This document shows positions 17,735 through 27,708 of a stretch of DNA of 64,000 nt, piece after piece; within the stretch, counting starts at the first letter, position 1; each line of letters opens with the position of its first letter. This DNA comes from Prescottella equi (GTDB lineage Bacteria > Actinomycetota > Actinomycetes > Mycobacteriales > Mycobacteriaceae): assembly GCF_002094305.1 (NCBI RefSeq), contig NZ_LWTX01000001.1, positions 62,001-126,000 of the forward strand, in the 5' to 3' direction. The notes under the pieces are model-generated. The model was not told the DNA's origin and did not search any database. It worked only from the letters and a program-made list of their open reading frames with translations. The position numbers were made by a program, and so were the translations under genes.

Positions 17735-18304
17735 TCAGAAGAAGGTGCTGATGTTCTTGGCCAGCAACACGTTCTGGTCGAGAAGGATCGTGCGGCGGGC
17801 GACCACCAGATCGCCGCTGCCGGTCTCGCGGAGGATGTCCTCGCGACCGCCCGAGTAGATGTCGACCTCACGCTCGAGCCGGTTGCGGTAGACGATGAAG
17901 TTCGAGCGCGCGTACCACTGCCCGATCTCCTGTTCGTCCGTGTCCGCGTGGCGGACGACGACGTTGCTCACCAGATGGCGGGTGCGCGACGGCGGATCCT
18001 CGGCCCAGGCCATGCCGGAATCGAAGCGCCGGATGCGCCAGGCGAGGCTCGCGCGGGTCTCGTCGAAGAACGCAGCCTCCCCGCGGGCCGCGACCGCGAG
18101 AGACTGCTGACGGCGCAGGCGGTTGCTGCGGGTGGGTGCCCAGTAGTGCAGGTCCTCCGCGAGCAGGTCGAGCCAGTCGGTGAAACGGCCGTCGTCGATC
18201 AGTTCGGCTTCGTGGAAGTACAGCTGCTGCACACGGAAATGCGTGGCGGCGTCGGCGATCTGCCGTTGGGCGGGGACCGCCGCCGAGGTGGTGTCGGTTG
18301 CCAT
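17735..18304 (-). CDS. aromatic-ring-hydroxylating dioxygenase, beta subunit
   Basis: The 189-aa NTF2-fold small subunit of a Rieske non-heme iron oxygenase. Typical features are the YFHEAELIDDGRFTDWLDLLAEDLHYWAP opening, the middle SRTRHLVSNVVV and the ending ILLDQNVLLAKNISTFF. It lies third after the alpha subunit, behind the ferredoxin and reductase, which is an unusual order. The ATG at 18304 is preceded by AAGGATGA; a TTG two codons upstream is less likely. It forms the alpha3-beta3 oxygenase with the product of 19891-21228. Confidence 0.9.
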   Translation of the reverse strand: MATDTTSAAVPAQRQIADAATHFRVQQLYFHEAELIDDGRFTDWLDLLAEDLHYWAPTRSNRLRRQQSLAVAARGEAAFFDETRASLAWRIRRFDSGMAWAEDPPSRTRHLVSNVVVRHADTDEQEIGQWYARSNFIVYRNRLEREVDIYSGGREDILRETGSGDLVVARRTILLDQNVLLAKNISTFF

Positions 18305-18311
18305 GGTCAAG

Positions 18312-19550
18312 TCATCCTTTGGCGAGCTTGCGCAGATTCACGGACGGATCGGCCAGAGCGGCCGGATCCACCGGAAGAGCGCGGTCGATGATGATGCGCG
18401 CGGCCCGCACTGCGGGACCGCCGTCGATGAACGCGGCTCCGACCAGGGTGTTGCCCCGGACTCGGAACACCATCTGCGGGCGGGTTGCGTCGTCGGGGTG
18501 CAGCCGGATCACGGTCTCGCCCTCGGCGGTCATCGATCCGACGCCCTGCACGTGGATCCCGTGCCGGTCGGACCAGAACCAGCCCGCACACTCGGGGTCG
18601 GGTTCCTGCCCCAGGACGCGGGCGGCGACCGCGCGTCCGTTCAGTTGTGCTGCTTCCCAGTGCTCTTCGCGTCGGTGCAGGGTGCCGTCGCTGTCGCGTC
18701 GGCGCGCGACGTCACCGGCTGCGAACACCGCCGGGTGGCTCGTGCGGAAGTGCTCGTCCACGAGCACTCCGCCGTCCACCTCGAGTCCCGCGGCCTCCGC
18801 GAGTTCGGTCGACGGGATCGACCCGATGCCCACGAGTACCGCATCGGCCGGCAGTTCCTCGCCGGTGGTGAGCACGACGGTCACGGTGTCGCCGGTCTGC
18901 CGGATCTCCGAGACGCCCGCGGTGTGCACCGCGATGCCGTGCTCGGCGTGCTGGGCGTGCAGGTAGCGCGCCAGTTCCGGGCCCACCGCGGGAACGATCG
19001 GCGGGTCGATCGGGTCGACCAGCGTCACCTGGGCCCCGAGCTGCAGTGCCGCCGAGGCGGTTTCGGCGCCGATCAGGCCGGCGCCGATCACGACGAGGCG
19101 TGCGCCCGGGACGAGCCGCGCCTTGAGCGCGCGGGCGTCGTCGATGGTGCGCAGCAGATGCACCTGCGGCAGGTCGCCGCCGGGTACCGGCAGCGGACGG
19201 GCACCGGCGCCCGTGGTCAGGATGGTCACGTCTGCGTCCAGGCGGGTGCCGTCGGCGAGTTCGACGACGCCCTCGTCCGGCTTCAGCGCCGTGACCGGTG
19301 ACCCGGTGCGCAGCGTGATCCGCTGCACGGCATACCAATCCGGTTTGGCCAGCGCGAGGTCGGACTCGTCGGCGGTGCCGAACATGAACGCCTTGGACAG
19401 CGGCGGACGGTCGTACGGGGTGGGTCCGCCGTCGATCAGCGTGATCTCACCCTCGAAGCCGCGGGCACGGAGCTCGCCGGCGGCACTGACACCGGCGAGT
19501 CCGCCGCCCACGACGACGATGCGCTCGGGAATGCTCATGGGATCGGTCAC
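18312..19550 (-). CDS. ferredoxin reductase component of the dioxygenase
   Basis: A 412-aa FAD/NAD(P)H oxidoreductase of the BphA4/HcaD type. It has an FAD Rossmann motif IVVVGGGLAGVSAA, an NAD motif VVIGAGLIGAE and the second FAD motif VFAAGDVA. The C-terminal dimerisation part contains the HWEAAQLNGR segment seen in this family. It passes electrons from NADH to the Rieske ferredoxin encoded just upstream. The GTG at 19550 overlaps the ferredoxin stop; an ATG at 19538 is also possible. Confidence 0.9.
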   Translation of the reverse strand: MTDPMSIPERIVVVGGGLAGVSAAGELRARGFEGEITLIDGGPTPYDRPPLSKAFMFGTADESDLALAKPDWYAVQRITLRTGSPVTALKPDEGVVELADGTRLDADVTILTTGAGARPLPVPGGDLPQVHLLRTIDDARALKARLVPGARLVVIGAGLIGAETASAALQLGAQVTLVDPIDPPIVPAVGPELARYLHAQHAEHGIAVHTAGVSEIRQTGDTVTVVLTTGEELPADAVLVGIGSIPSTELAEAAGLEVDGGVLVDEHFRTSHPAVFAAGDVARRRDSDGTLHRREEHWEAAQLNGRAVAARVLGQEPDPECAGWFWSDRHGIHVQGVGSMTAEGETVIRLHPDDATRPQMVFRVRGNTLVGAAFIDGGPAVRAARIIIDRALPVDPAALADPSVNLRKLAKG

Positions 19551-19894
19551 TCCGCAGCGGCCTGGCCGGGGTACAGCCAGATCTCGTCGCCCTCGACCTC
19601 GACCTTGTGGGCCGCGACGTCCTCGGTGGCGGGCATGGACAGCACGGACCCGGTGCGCAGGCAGAACTTGCCCGAGTGCAGCGGGCACTCGACCTGGCCG
19701 CCCTCGATCCAGCCGTCCGCGAGGGACGCCTCGCCGTGGCTGCAGCGATCGTTGAGTGCGAAGTACTCGCCCTCGTCGTGGAAGACGGCGATCGGCTCAC
19801 CCGTGCCGGTCTGCTCGGCGTCGACGACCAGCGCCTCGCCGTCCTCGATGTCGCCGACCGCGCCGACCTTGATCTTGCTGATGGTCTCGCTCAC
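19547..19894 (-). CDS. Rieske-type ferredoxin component
   Basis: A 115-aa Rieske [2Fe-2S] ferredoxin with ligands Cys51, His53, Cys70 and His73 (CSHGEASLADG and CPLHSGKFC). It carries electrons from the reductase to the terminal oxygenase. The GTG start overlaps the oxygenase stop (GTGA), so the two are translationally coupled. Confidence 0.93.
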   Translation of the reverse strand: MSETISKIKVGAVGDIEDGEALVVDAEQTGTGEPIAVFHDEGEYFALNDRCSHGEASLADGWIEGGQVECPLHSGKFCLRTGSVLSMPATEDVAAHKVEVEGDEIWLYPGQAAAE

Positions 19895-21228
19895 TTCGCG
19901 CCCTTTTCGTGCCATGCCGGTGTGTTCATCAGTTCTGCCCAGCGTCGGTAGAAGCCACGTCCGGCAGCGTCGCTGTACAGCTCGCTCGTCTTACCGGGGT
20001 AGACGCCGTCCTCGCGCTCGGAGCCCAGGCCCATCTGGTAGTTCAGCGGCACACTGTTGGTCATGAAACCGCCTGCGATGGACTGGCACTCGCTCCAGTT
20101 CTCTCCGTCGTCCTGCTCGAAGATGCCGCTGGGACCGAAGGTGCGCAGGTTGTAGAGACGCTGCGCCTCACGCACGTCCTCGGGCATCGACTTGTCGACG
20201 ATGGTCCACGCCCAGACCTCCATCTTGTCCGGACCCTTCGGGTGCCAGACGCGGATGCTGCCGTTGACGGGTAGGTACGAGAAGTTGGGGAAGACGGTGG
20301 CGTGACCGGTCGTCATCGGACCCTCGACGCGCTCGTCGCCCAGGCGCTCACGCAGCGCGTCGTAGTCGTAGTACTCGTGCACCGGCTGCGCGTCGAACCG
20401 GCTGCGCGGGTGCGTCGGGAAGCCGGCACCGTGCCCCAGTGGATCGCTGAACTGACGGCCCGGGGTGTTGACGATCTCCGACTTCGGTCCGCGGCCGGTG
20501 GGGGAGAGCACCATCAGCGCCGACGCGTGCGACATGTTGACGTGGTACCAGTCGGTGGCGAACTGCTCGGCCGCCAGTTTCCAGTTGCCGTCGAGCACCC
20601 ACTTGTGGATCCCGCCGACGGCGACCGTGCCCTCCGGATCGCGATCGAGCATCGCGTCCATGTAGTAGGTCATGCCGCCGAGCGCTTCCTTCAGCGGCGG
20701 GGCCGCCGGGTTCCACGTCGCGAAGATCAGACCGTGATAGGTGTCGAGCTGGGCGACCTCGACCAGGCCCCAGTCCTTCTTGTCGAAGGACTCCGGGTAG
20801 CCGGCCTCGTTCGGGACGCTCACCAGCTTGCCGGCGGTGTCGAAGCTCCAGCCGTGGTAGGTGCACGTGAAGTTCTTGGTGGCGCCGAAGTCGGCGCGGC
20901 ACACCCGGGCGCCGCGATGACGGCACGAGTTGAGGAATGCCCGGATCTTGCGGTCCTTGCCCATCGAGACGATGACGGGGTCCTCGCCCATGTAGGTGGT
21001 GAGGAACTCGCCGGGCTTGGAGATCTGCGACGTGTGGCCCAGGAACAGCCAGCTCGGGGCGAAGATGCGGCGCAGCTCCTGCTGGTAGATCGACTGGTCG
21101 GTGAAGACCGCGCGATCGACGAAGCCGTTGTCGGTGTCGACCATCGTCGACACGTCGACGAACTTGGTCAGGGCGGCCGGCCGCTGGATCGAGCCCGAGG
21201 TCGGGCTGCCTCCATCGGAGGTACACAT
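19891..21228 (-). CDS. aromatic-ring-hydroxylating dioxygenase, alpha subunit
   Basis: The 445-aa catalytic subunit of a Rieske dioxygenase. The Rieske ligands are Cys102, His104, Cys122 and His125 (C-x-H-x17-C-x2-H). The mononuclear iron site is in FATDWYHVNMSH, with Asp226, His229 and His234. It should convert an aromatic compound to its cis-dihydrodiol. It resembles the biphenyl/phenylpropionate (BphA1/HcaE) group, but the substrate cannot be fixed from sequence. GGGAGA precedes the ATG. It is the first gene of an eight-gene minus-strand operon; the 238-bp gap to the divergent oxidoreductase must hold both promoters. Confidence 0.92.
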   Translation of the reverse strand: MCTSDGGSPTSGSIQRPAALTKFVDVSTMVDTDNGFVDRAVFTDQSIYQQELRRIFAPSWLFLGHTSQISKPGEFLTTYMGEDPVIVSMGKDRKIRAFLNSCRHRGARVCRADFGATKNFTCTYHGWSFDTAGKLVSVPNEAGYPESFDKKDWGLVEVAQLDTYHGLIFATWNPAAPPLKEALGGMTYYMDAMLDRDPEGTVAVGGIHKWVLDGNWKLAAEQFATDWYHVNMSHASALMVLSPTGRGPKSEIVNTPGRQFSDPLGHGAGFPTHPRSRFDAQPVHEYYDYDALRERLGDERVEGPMTTGHATVFPNFSYLPVNGSIRVWHPKGPDKMEVWAWTIVDKSMPEDVREAQRLYNLRTFGPSGIFEQDDGENWSECQSIAGGFMTNSVPLNYQMGLGSEREDGVYPGKTSELYSDAAGRGFYRRWAELMNTPAWHEKGAK

Positions 21229-21466
21229 GAGTCGTCTCCCTTGCACTTCGGCGATGCTGACGATGACGTGACATCGACCGGCCGGATGCGAACCCGGCCG
21301 GGTATGACAACAGGAGACAGCCGCGACGGCTTTCGATGCCAGCGGTCGTGCCGAGGTGCGGAACGCGCGCTCGCGCGGGAGACGGGGCCCCGTCGAACAT
21401 GGGTACCCGAACAGATGTTTCGCAGCGCCGCACCCGGTCGCTGTGTCCGACAGCACAGGAGATTCC

Positions 21467-22438
21467 ATGCTCGCAGCCGTCGCCGTCGCCCAGAACGCGG
21501 ACGACCCGCTGGGAGGACTCGAACTCCGCGAGGTCCCCGATCCGGTCGTCCCGGACGGCTGGGCCAAGGTCGCGGTGCGTTCGTCCGCCCTCAACATGCA
21601 CGACGTGTGGACGCTTCGTGGCGTCGGGCATCCCGCCGACCGGATCCCGATGATCCTCGGCTGCGATGCGGCCGGCGTCGACGAGAACGGCAACGAGGTG
21701 ATCGTCTACCCGGTGATCGCCGACGCCGACGGCGGCATGGGCGACGAGACGCTCGACCCGAACCGCGCCCTGCTGTCCGAGCAGCACGACGGCGCGTTCG
21801 CCGAGTACCTCGTGGTGCCCCGCCGCAACCTGATCCCCAAGCCGGACTGGTTGTCGTTCGACGAGGCCGCGTGCCTGCCCGTCGCGTGGACCACCGCGTA
21901 CCGGATGCTGTTCACCCAGGCGCAGATCAAGGCCGGCGACCGCGTGCTGGTGCAGGGCGCCGGGGGTGGCGTCGCCACGGCCGCGATCAGCCTGGCCGCG
22001 GCTGCCGGTGCCAAGGTGTACGCCGCGAGCCGCAGTGCCGACAAGCGTGCCACCGCACTCGAACTGGGGGCACACGCTGCTGTCGAGGCCGGCGCCCGCC
22101 TGCCGGAGAAGGTCGACGTCGTCATCGAGACGGTCGGCGAGGCCACGTGGGCGCACTCCATGCGTTCGCTGCGACCGGGCGGCACGATCGTCATCGCGGG
22201 CGCGACGTCCGGCTCCAACCCGCCCGCCGACCTCACCCGGATCTTCTACCTGCAGCAGCGCATCCTCGGCTCGACCGGATGCACGCGCGCCGAACTGGTG
22301 TCGATGCTGCGGATGATGGAGGCCACCGGTCTGCGGCCGAAGATCGATCGCGTCATCCCGCTGCAGGACATCCACGCGGGCTTCCAGGCGATGATCGACG
22401 GTGACGTCAACGGCAAGGTCGTGGTGAAGGTTTCGTGA
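21467..22438 (+). CDS. zinc-independent MDR / quinone oxidoreductase-like dehydrogenase
   Basis: A 323-aa medium-chain dehydrogenase/reductase with the nucleotide-binding segment VLVQGAGGGVATAAISLA. The usual catalytic-zinc GHE motif is replaced by GCDAAG, and the four-cysteine structural zinc loop is absent, so it belongs to the quinone-oxidoreductase / enoyl-reductase side of the family. AGGAGA precedes the ATG. It is divergent from the dioxygenase operon and overlaps the thioesterase gene downstream, suggesting a role on a CoA-linked intermediate of the same pathway. Confidence 0.85.
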   Translation: MLAAVAVAQNADDPLGGLELREVPDPVVPDGWAKVAVRSSALNMHDVWTLRGVGHPADRIPMILGCDAAGVDENGNEVIVYPVIADADGGMGDETLDPNRALLSEQHDGAFAEYLVVPRRNLIPKPDWLSFDEAACLPVAWTTAYRMLFTQAQIKAGDRVLVQGAGGGVATAAISLAAAAGAKVYAASRSADKRATALELGAHAAVEAGARLPEKVDVVIETVGEATWAHSMRSLRPGGTIVIAGATSGSNPPADLTRIFYLQQRILGSTGCTRAELVSMLRMMEATGLRPKIDRVIPLQDIHAGFQAMIDGDVNGKVVVKVS

Positions 22439-22869
22439 GCATCTGGTTCGGGGAGCCCAGCGTCGAGTTGGTCAACCGCAAGGGCGCCGACACCCTCAAC
22501 CGGAATCTCGGCATCGAGCTGACCCGGTTCACCGACAATTCGCTCGAAGGCCGCATGCCGGTCGACGAACGGACCAAGCAGCCCGCCGGAGTCCTGCACG
22601 GCGGGGCGTCGGTCGCGTTCGCCGAGACCCTCGCGAGCTGGGCGTCGATCTTCGCGGTGGATCGCAGCAGGTTCCACTGCGTCGGCATGGAGATCAACGC
22701 CAACCACGTGCGTCCGGTGAGCTCGGGATGGGTCCACGGCGCAGCGACGCCGCTCGCGATCGGTCGCAAGACACACGTGTGGGAGATCAAGATCGTCAAC
22801 GACGAGGGCAAGCTCGTGTGCGTCTCCCGCTGCACCATGGCGGTGCTCGACATGCCGTCGCAGTACTGA
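22435..22869 (+). CDS. hotdog-fold acyl-CoA thioesterase (PaaI/MenI-like)
   Basis: A 144-aa hotdog thioesterase with the helix motif GVLHGGASVAFAETLAS (catalytic glutamate near residue 64) and a NHVRPVSSGWVHG strand, as in YdiI/MenI and PaaI-type enzymes. It hydrolyses an aromatic or short acyl-CoA. Its GTG overlaps the stop of the preceding oxidoreductase (GTGA), so the two are coupled. It may rescue trapped CoA from dead-end thioesters in aromatic catabolism, although a menaquinone role (MenI) is an alternative. Confidence 0.85.
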   Translation: MSIWFGEPSVELVNRKGADTLNRNLGIELTRFTDNSLEGRMPVDERTKQPAGVLHGGASVAFAETLASWASIFAVDRSRFHCVGMEINANHVRPVSSGWVHGAATPLAIGRKTHVWEIKIVNDEGKLVCVSRCTMAVLDMPSQY

Positions 22870-22912
22870 CGGCACCGGATTCGGGGTGTCGGCTCTCGGT
22901 TTGCCTTGAGTG

Positions 22913-22939
22913 CTGGCACTCGCATGTATAGAGTGCTAG
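22913..22939 (+). promoter_or_regulatory. CIRCE operator (HrcA) and promoter of groES-groEL1
   Basis: CTGGCACTC-N9-GAGTGCTAG is a perfect inverted repeat matching CIRCE (TTAGCACTC-N9-GAGTGCTAA), the HrcA site. A TATAGA -10 (22927-22932) lies within it and TTGAGT (22906-22911) or TTGCCT could be the -35. Heat-shock derepression of groES-groEL1 is expected. HrcA itself is not in the window. Confidence 0.92.
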
Positions 22940-23065
22940 TCGACACTGAGCGAGTCCCGGCACCCGCGACGACGGGGCACGTGAGGGGTCACGTGGTGAC
23001 TGAACTGATCGTGGTCCGAGGAACAGCCTCGGGCCCAACGAACCCCTGAAAGTGGAGGGCTCATC

Positions 23066-23368
23066 GTGGCGAGCGTGAACATCAAGCCGCTCGAGGACAA
23101 GATCCTCGTCCAGGCCAACGAGGCCGAGACGACGACTGCCTCCGGCCTGGTCATCCCCGACACGGCGAAGGAGAAGCCCCAGGAGGGCACCGTCGTCGCC
23201 GTCGGCCCCGGCCGCTGGGACGAGGATGGCGAGAAGCGCATCCCCCTGGACGTCCAGGAGGGTGACACCGTCATCTACAGCAAGTACGGCGGAACCGAGA
23301 TCAAGTACGCCGGCCAGGAGTACCTGATCCTGTCGGCTCGCGACGTTCTGGCTGTCGTCGCGAAGTAA
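23066..23368 (+). CDS. groES: co-chaperonin GroES
   Basis: A 100-aa Hsp10 that caps GroEL. It starts at GTG with GGAGGG eight bases upstream. The mobile-loop region ([21 protein letters not shown]) and the C-terminal [14 protein letters not shown] are canonical. It is the first gene of the CIRCE-controlled operon. Confidence 0.97.
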   Translation: MASVNIKPLEDKILVQANEAETTTASGLVIPDTAKEKPQEGTVVAVGPGRWDEDGEKRIPLDVQEGDTVIYSKYGGTEIKYAGQEYLILSARDVLAVVAK

Positions 23369-23463
23369 GCCTCACGCCTCCCGCCCCGGAGTTCCTCATC
23401 GGACCCGGGGCGGAGTGCGTTTCCGGCGGTAACCCTGAAATCCGTTTCGGGACGAAACCCTGA

Positions 23464-25098
<1,635 letters not shown>

Positions 25099-25122
25099 TC
25101 TGCTCGGCAAGCGCTGACGCGA

Positions 25123-25154
25123 AAGACCCCCGGACGAATCCGTCCGGGGGTCTT
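25123..25154 (+). terminator. terminator after groEL1
   Basis: A 14-bp perfect stem (25123-25136 with 25141-25154) with a 4-nt AATC loop, followed by CTGCTG. It separates groEL1 from the convergent rskA gene and may act in both directions. Confidence 0.88.
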
Positions 25155-25174
25155 CTGCTGTCGCGAGATGCGCC

Positions 25175-25879
25175 TCAGGTGAGCGGAATGGACGCGAACA
25201 TCGTTCCTGTCGGGTACGAGGACCCGCCGGGGGGTTCCACCGTGAAACCGAGCTGCGTCGCGCCGTCGATACCCTCGAGCACCGCCGTGGTGGTGGGAGA
25301 CACCTGGTCCGGCCCCATCGTGCCGGCGGGCACCGGTTCGTCCCCACGGACGAGCCACATCTGATAGACGGTGTCGGGCTTCGGCGGCGTGACACCGTTC
25401 ATCACCAGCATCGCCGCGTTGGCTTCCTTCGAATACATCGTGGTCGCCGTGCCGCCGCCGGGAATCTCCGCCGTCACCGAGTGCATGTCCGACGCCGCGA
25501 GGATCTGGGCGGTCACCGGCGTCGCGGGCGGTGTCTCGGTCAGTTGGCGACCGATCACGACTCCGCCGACGAGTAGGACGACGGCCGCTGCCACGGACGC
25601 CATCGTGATCTGCCACCGGCGCTTGCTGTTTCGCCGCTTCGCGAGGTCGTCACCCGACACCTGACGCAGCAGGTCGCGGCGCAGTGCCGCGGGCGGGGTG
25701 ACGGCGACGAGCGAACTTGCGGCCGCCATCGTCTCGCGAGCCAATCGCACGGCGGTGTCGAACTCCGCCCGGGTCGTCTCGTCGGCGTCGGCCAGGCGAG
25801 CGTCCAGCGCACGCAGGTCCTCGTCGTCGAGGGCGTGGAGGGCGTACAGGTGCGCCCACTCGATCAGATCGTCGTCCAC
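25175..25879 (-). CDS. rskA: anti-sigma-K factor RskA
   Basis: A 234-aa single-pass membrane anti-sigma factor. The cytoplasmic anti-sigma domain (about residues 1-88, opening IEWAHLYALHALDDEDLRAL) is followed by a transmembrane helix (about 92-112) and the extracytoplasmic RskA domain containing YQMWLVRGDEPVPAGTM and GFTVEPPGGS. It should sequester SigK until cleaved by regulated proteolysis. The GTG lies 1 bp after the sigK stop, giving a coupled sigK-rskA pair. Confidence 0.93.
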   Translation of the reverse strand: MDDDLIEWAHLYALHALDDEDLRALDARLADADETTRAEFDTAVRLARETMAAASSLVAVTPPAALRRDLLRQVSGDDLAKRRNSKRRWQITMASVAAAVVLLVGGVVIGRQLTETPPATPVTAQILAASDMHSVTAEIPGGGTATTMYSKEANAAMLVMNGVTPPKPDTVYQMWLVRGDEPVPAGTMGPDQVSPTTTAVLEGIDGATQLGFTVEPPGGSSYPTGTMFASIPLT

Positions 25880-25880
25880 G

Positions 25881-26546
25881 TCACATCACCCCCAGACATC
25901 CTCTGAGCCTTGCCAATCCATCTCTGATGCGGGTCTTCACCGTCGGTACGGCGACGCCCAGTTCGCTTGCCACTTCGCGGTAGGTCCGGCCGCCGTAGTA
26001 GGCGAGCGTCACCGACTGGCGTTGGATGTCGGTGAGGGTCTGCATACAGTCGACCACCGCCTGACGTTCGGCGCGGCGCGTGACCTCCTCCGTGACCTCG
26101 TCGAACTCGTCGGTCCGGTTGGCGGTCTCGTACACGATCTCGCGATCGGTGTGCGACTGTTCCGAGCGGACCCGGTCCACGGCCCGGCGATGCGCGAGCG
26201 TCATCAGCCACGACAGCGGCGACCCGCGCCCGGGGTCGAAGGTCGCCGCGGACTTCCAGACCTGCAGGTAGATCTCCTGTGTGGTCTCCTCGGAAAAGCC
26301 CGGATCACGGAGCACCCGCAGAACCAGTCCGTACACGCGCGGACCGGTGCGGTCGTAGAAGGACGCGAAGGCGGCCTCGTCGCCACTCGCGATCCGGGTC
26401 AGAAGGATTCGCAGTTCGTCGGACTCGGCACGGCGGACAGCTACGAGTTGCACATTGTCCGCGGGGCAGGAGTCGTCCCCGCCGGAGGATCCGGCCGAAC
26501 TCACATTTGCTCGCTCGGGTGCATAGTGGACAACCGTAGCGTGCAT
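25881..26546 (-). CDS. sigK: ECF RNA polymerase sigma factor SigK
   Basis: An ECF sigma factor of up to 221 aa. Region 2 (SFYDRTGPRVYGLVLRVLRD and EETTQEIYLQVW) and region 4 (LTDIQRQSVTLAYYGGRTYREVASELGVAVPTVKTRIRDGL) are clear and closely resemble mycobacterial SigK. The N-terminal 30 residues are atypical; a GTG at 26453 would give about 190 aa, the usual family length, and may be the true start. It is coupled to rskA, with a fasciclin lipoprotein gene (the known type of SigK target) immediately upstream. Confidence 0.92.
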   Translation of the reverse strand: MHATVVHYAPERANVSSAGSSGGDDSCPADNVQLVAVRRAESDELRILLTRIASGDEAAFASFYDRTGPRVYGLVLRVLRDPGFSEETTQEIYLQVWKSAATFDPGRGSPLSWLMTLAHRRAVDRVRSEQSHTDREIVYETANRTDEFDEVTEEVTRRAERQAVVDCMQTLTDIQRQSVTLAYYGGRTYREVASELGVAVPTVKTRIRDGLARLRGCLGVM

Positions 26547-26596
26547 CGGCCGGATCCTCTCGCAGGGTGGTGACGGTGGTGCGTTCTACCCCGGAT

Positions 26597-27256
26597 CTAC
26601 TGCGGCATCAGGACCGAATCGATCAGGTAGACGGTGGCATTCGAGGTCTGCACGCCACCGCACACCACGCCGGCCTCGTTCACCTTCAGATCGTCACCCG
26701 ATCCGGTGACGGTGACGTCGCCGCCCTCGACGGTCGCGTGGGTGCCGTCGACATCGCTCGGCGCCAGCTGACCGGGCACCACGTGGTAGGTCAGGATCTT
26801 GGTGAGCAGGGCGTCGTCGGTCTTGAGCTGCTCGACCGTGGCGGGATCGAGCTTCGCGAACGCCGCATCGGTGGGCGCGAACACCGTGAACTGGCCGCCG
26901 TTGAGGGTGTCGACGAGGTTCACGTCCGGGTTGAGCTGGCCGGACACCGCGGCGGTCAGCGTCTTGAGCATCGGGTTGTTCGACGCGGCGACCGCCACCG
27001 GATCCTGCGCCATGCCCGCGACCGAGCCCGGGCCGTCCGGAACCGTGGCCGCGTACTCGGCGCAGCCCGGGCCCACCAGATCGGCGGCAGGGGCGGCGGT
27101 GCCCGACATCGCCGACGTCGTCGGGCTCTGCATCATCGTCGTGGTGCTGGTCGCCGTGGCCGAATCGCTGGAGTCGTCCGAGGAGCACGCGCTCGCGCCG
27201 AGCAATGCGATCGAAACGGTGGCGGCGACGGCGAGGGTGCGGGTCTTCGTGATCAT
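26597..27256 (-). CDS. fasciclin-domain lipoprotein (MPT83-like)
   Basis: A 219-aa secreted lipoprotein. The signal peptide ends in the lipobox LLGASAC, followed by a Ser/Thr-rich linker. The fasciclin domain has its H1 ([14 protein letters not shown]) and H2 ([11 protein letters not shown]) blocks. M. tuberculosis MPT70 and MPT83, major SigK targets, share this fold. AGGAAGG precedes the ATG. It is cell-surface located, probably adhesive or stress-linked. In M. tuberculosis the sigK and mpt83 loci are unlinked; here they are adjacent in one direction. Confidence 0.9.
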   Translation of the reverse strand: MITKTRTLAVAATVSIALLGASACSSDDSSDSATATSTTTMMQSPTTSAMSGTAAPAADLVGPGCAEYAATVPDGPGSVAGMAQDPVAVAASNNPMLKTLTAAVSGQLNPDVNLVDTLNGGQFTVFAPTDAAFAKLDPATVEQLKTDDALLTKILTYHVVPGQLAPSDVDGTHATVEGGDVTVTGSGDDLKVNEAGVVCGGVQTSNATVYLIDSVLMPQ

Positions 27257-27290
27257 GGGACTGCCTTCCTGACGGATGTTCCGTGCATTG

Positions 27291-27317
27291 TCGGTAAGTG
27301 CTTCGGAGCGGTGCGTC
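27291..27317 (-). promoter_or_regulatory. candidate SigK-type promoter of the fasciclin gene
   Basis: On the minus strand CCGTCC (27317-27312) and CGAAG (27295-27291) are separated by 16 bp. This is close to the CCATCC / CGAAT elements I recall for mycobacterial SigK promoters, with one mismatch in each. Position, 35 bp upstream of the start codon, is suitable. Confidence 0.35.
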
Positions 27318-27364
27318 GGGCGGACGGGTCCGAGTTTTCGACTCCTGGGCGGCGGCGCACACGA

Positions 27365-27409
27365 CGAAGCCCGGGACACCTGTGCGTGGTGGTGGTGTCC
27401 CGGGCTTCG
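27365..27409 (-). terminator. terminator downstream of whiB3
   Basis: A perfect 16-bp stem (27365-27380 with 27394-27409) with a 13-nt loop, lying 8 bp past the whiB3 stop on the minus strand. It isolates whiB3 from the fasciclin-sigK-rskA array. Confidence 0.85.
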
Positions 27410-27417
27410 GCGAGTGG

Positions 27418-27708
27418 TCAGGCGATGCGGCGCCGTGACTGTCGGGTCAGGGTTTCGCGCTCGGACTCCGACATTCCTCCCCAGATGCCGTACGGCTCAC
27501 AGACGGTCAGCGCATGGTTCCGGCACTGCGCCAGCACCGGGCAACTCCGGCACATCTCCTTCGCGCGGCTCTCCCGCTGTGCTCGTGCACGTCCTCGTTC
27601 TCCGTCCGGATGAAAGAACACCGAGGACTCGACGCCACGACACAGCCCCCGCATCTGCCAATCCCAGATGTCGGCGTTGGGGCCGGGTAGATGGTTCGGA
27701 ACAGGCAT
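27418..27708 (-). CDS. whiB3: WhiB-family iron-sulfur redox regulator WhiB3
   Basis: A 96-aa WhiB protein. Four cluster cysteines (Cys23, Cys53, Cys56, Cys62) should bind a [4Fe-4S] cluster. The GIWGG turn and the basic C-terminus (RQSRRRIA) follow. The opening [18 protein letters not shown] closely matches M. tuberculosis WhiB3, a redox and lipid-metabolism regulator. AGAGGAG precedes the ATG at 27708; the longer open frame upstream lacks support. It binds region 4 of the housekeeping sigma factor in known homologues. Confidence 0.93.
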   Translation of the reverse strand: MPVPNHLPGPNADIWDWQMRGLCRGVESSVFFHPDGERGRARAQRESRAKEMCRSCPVLAQCRNHALTVCEPYGIWGGMSESERETLTRQSRRRIA

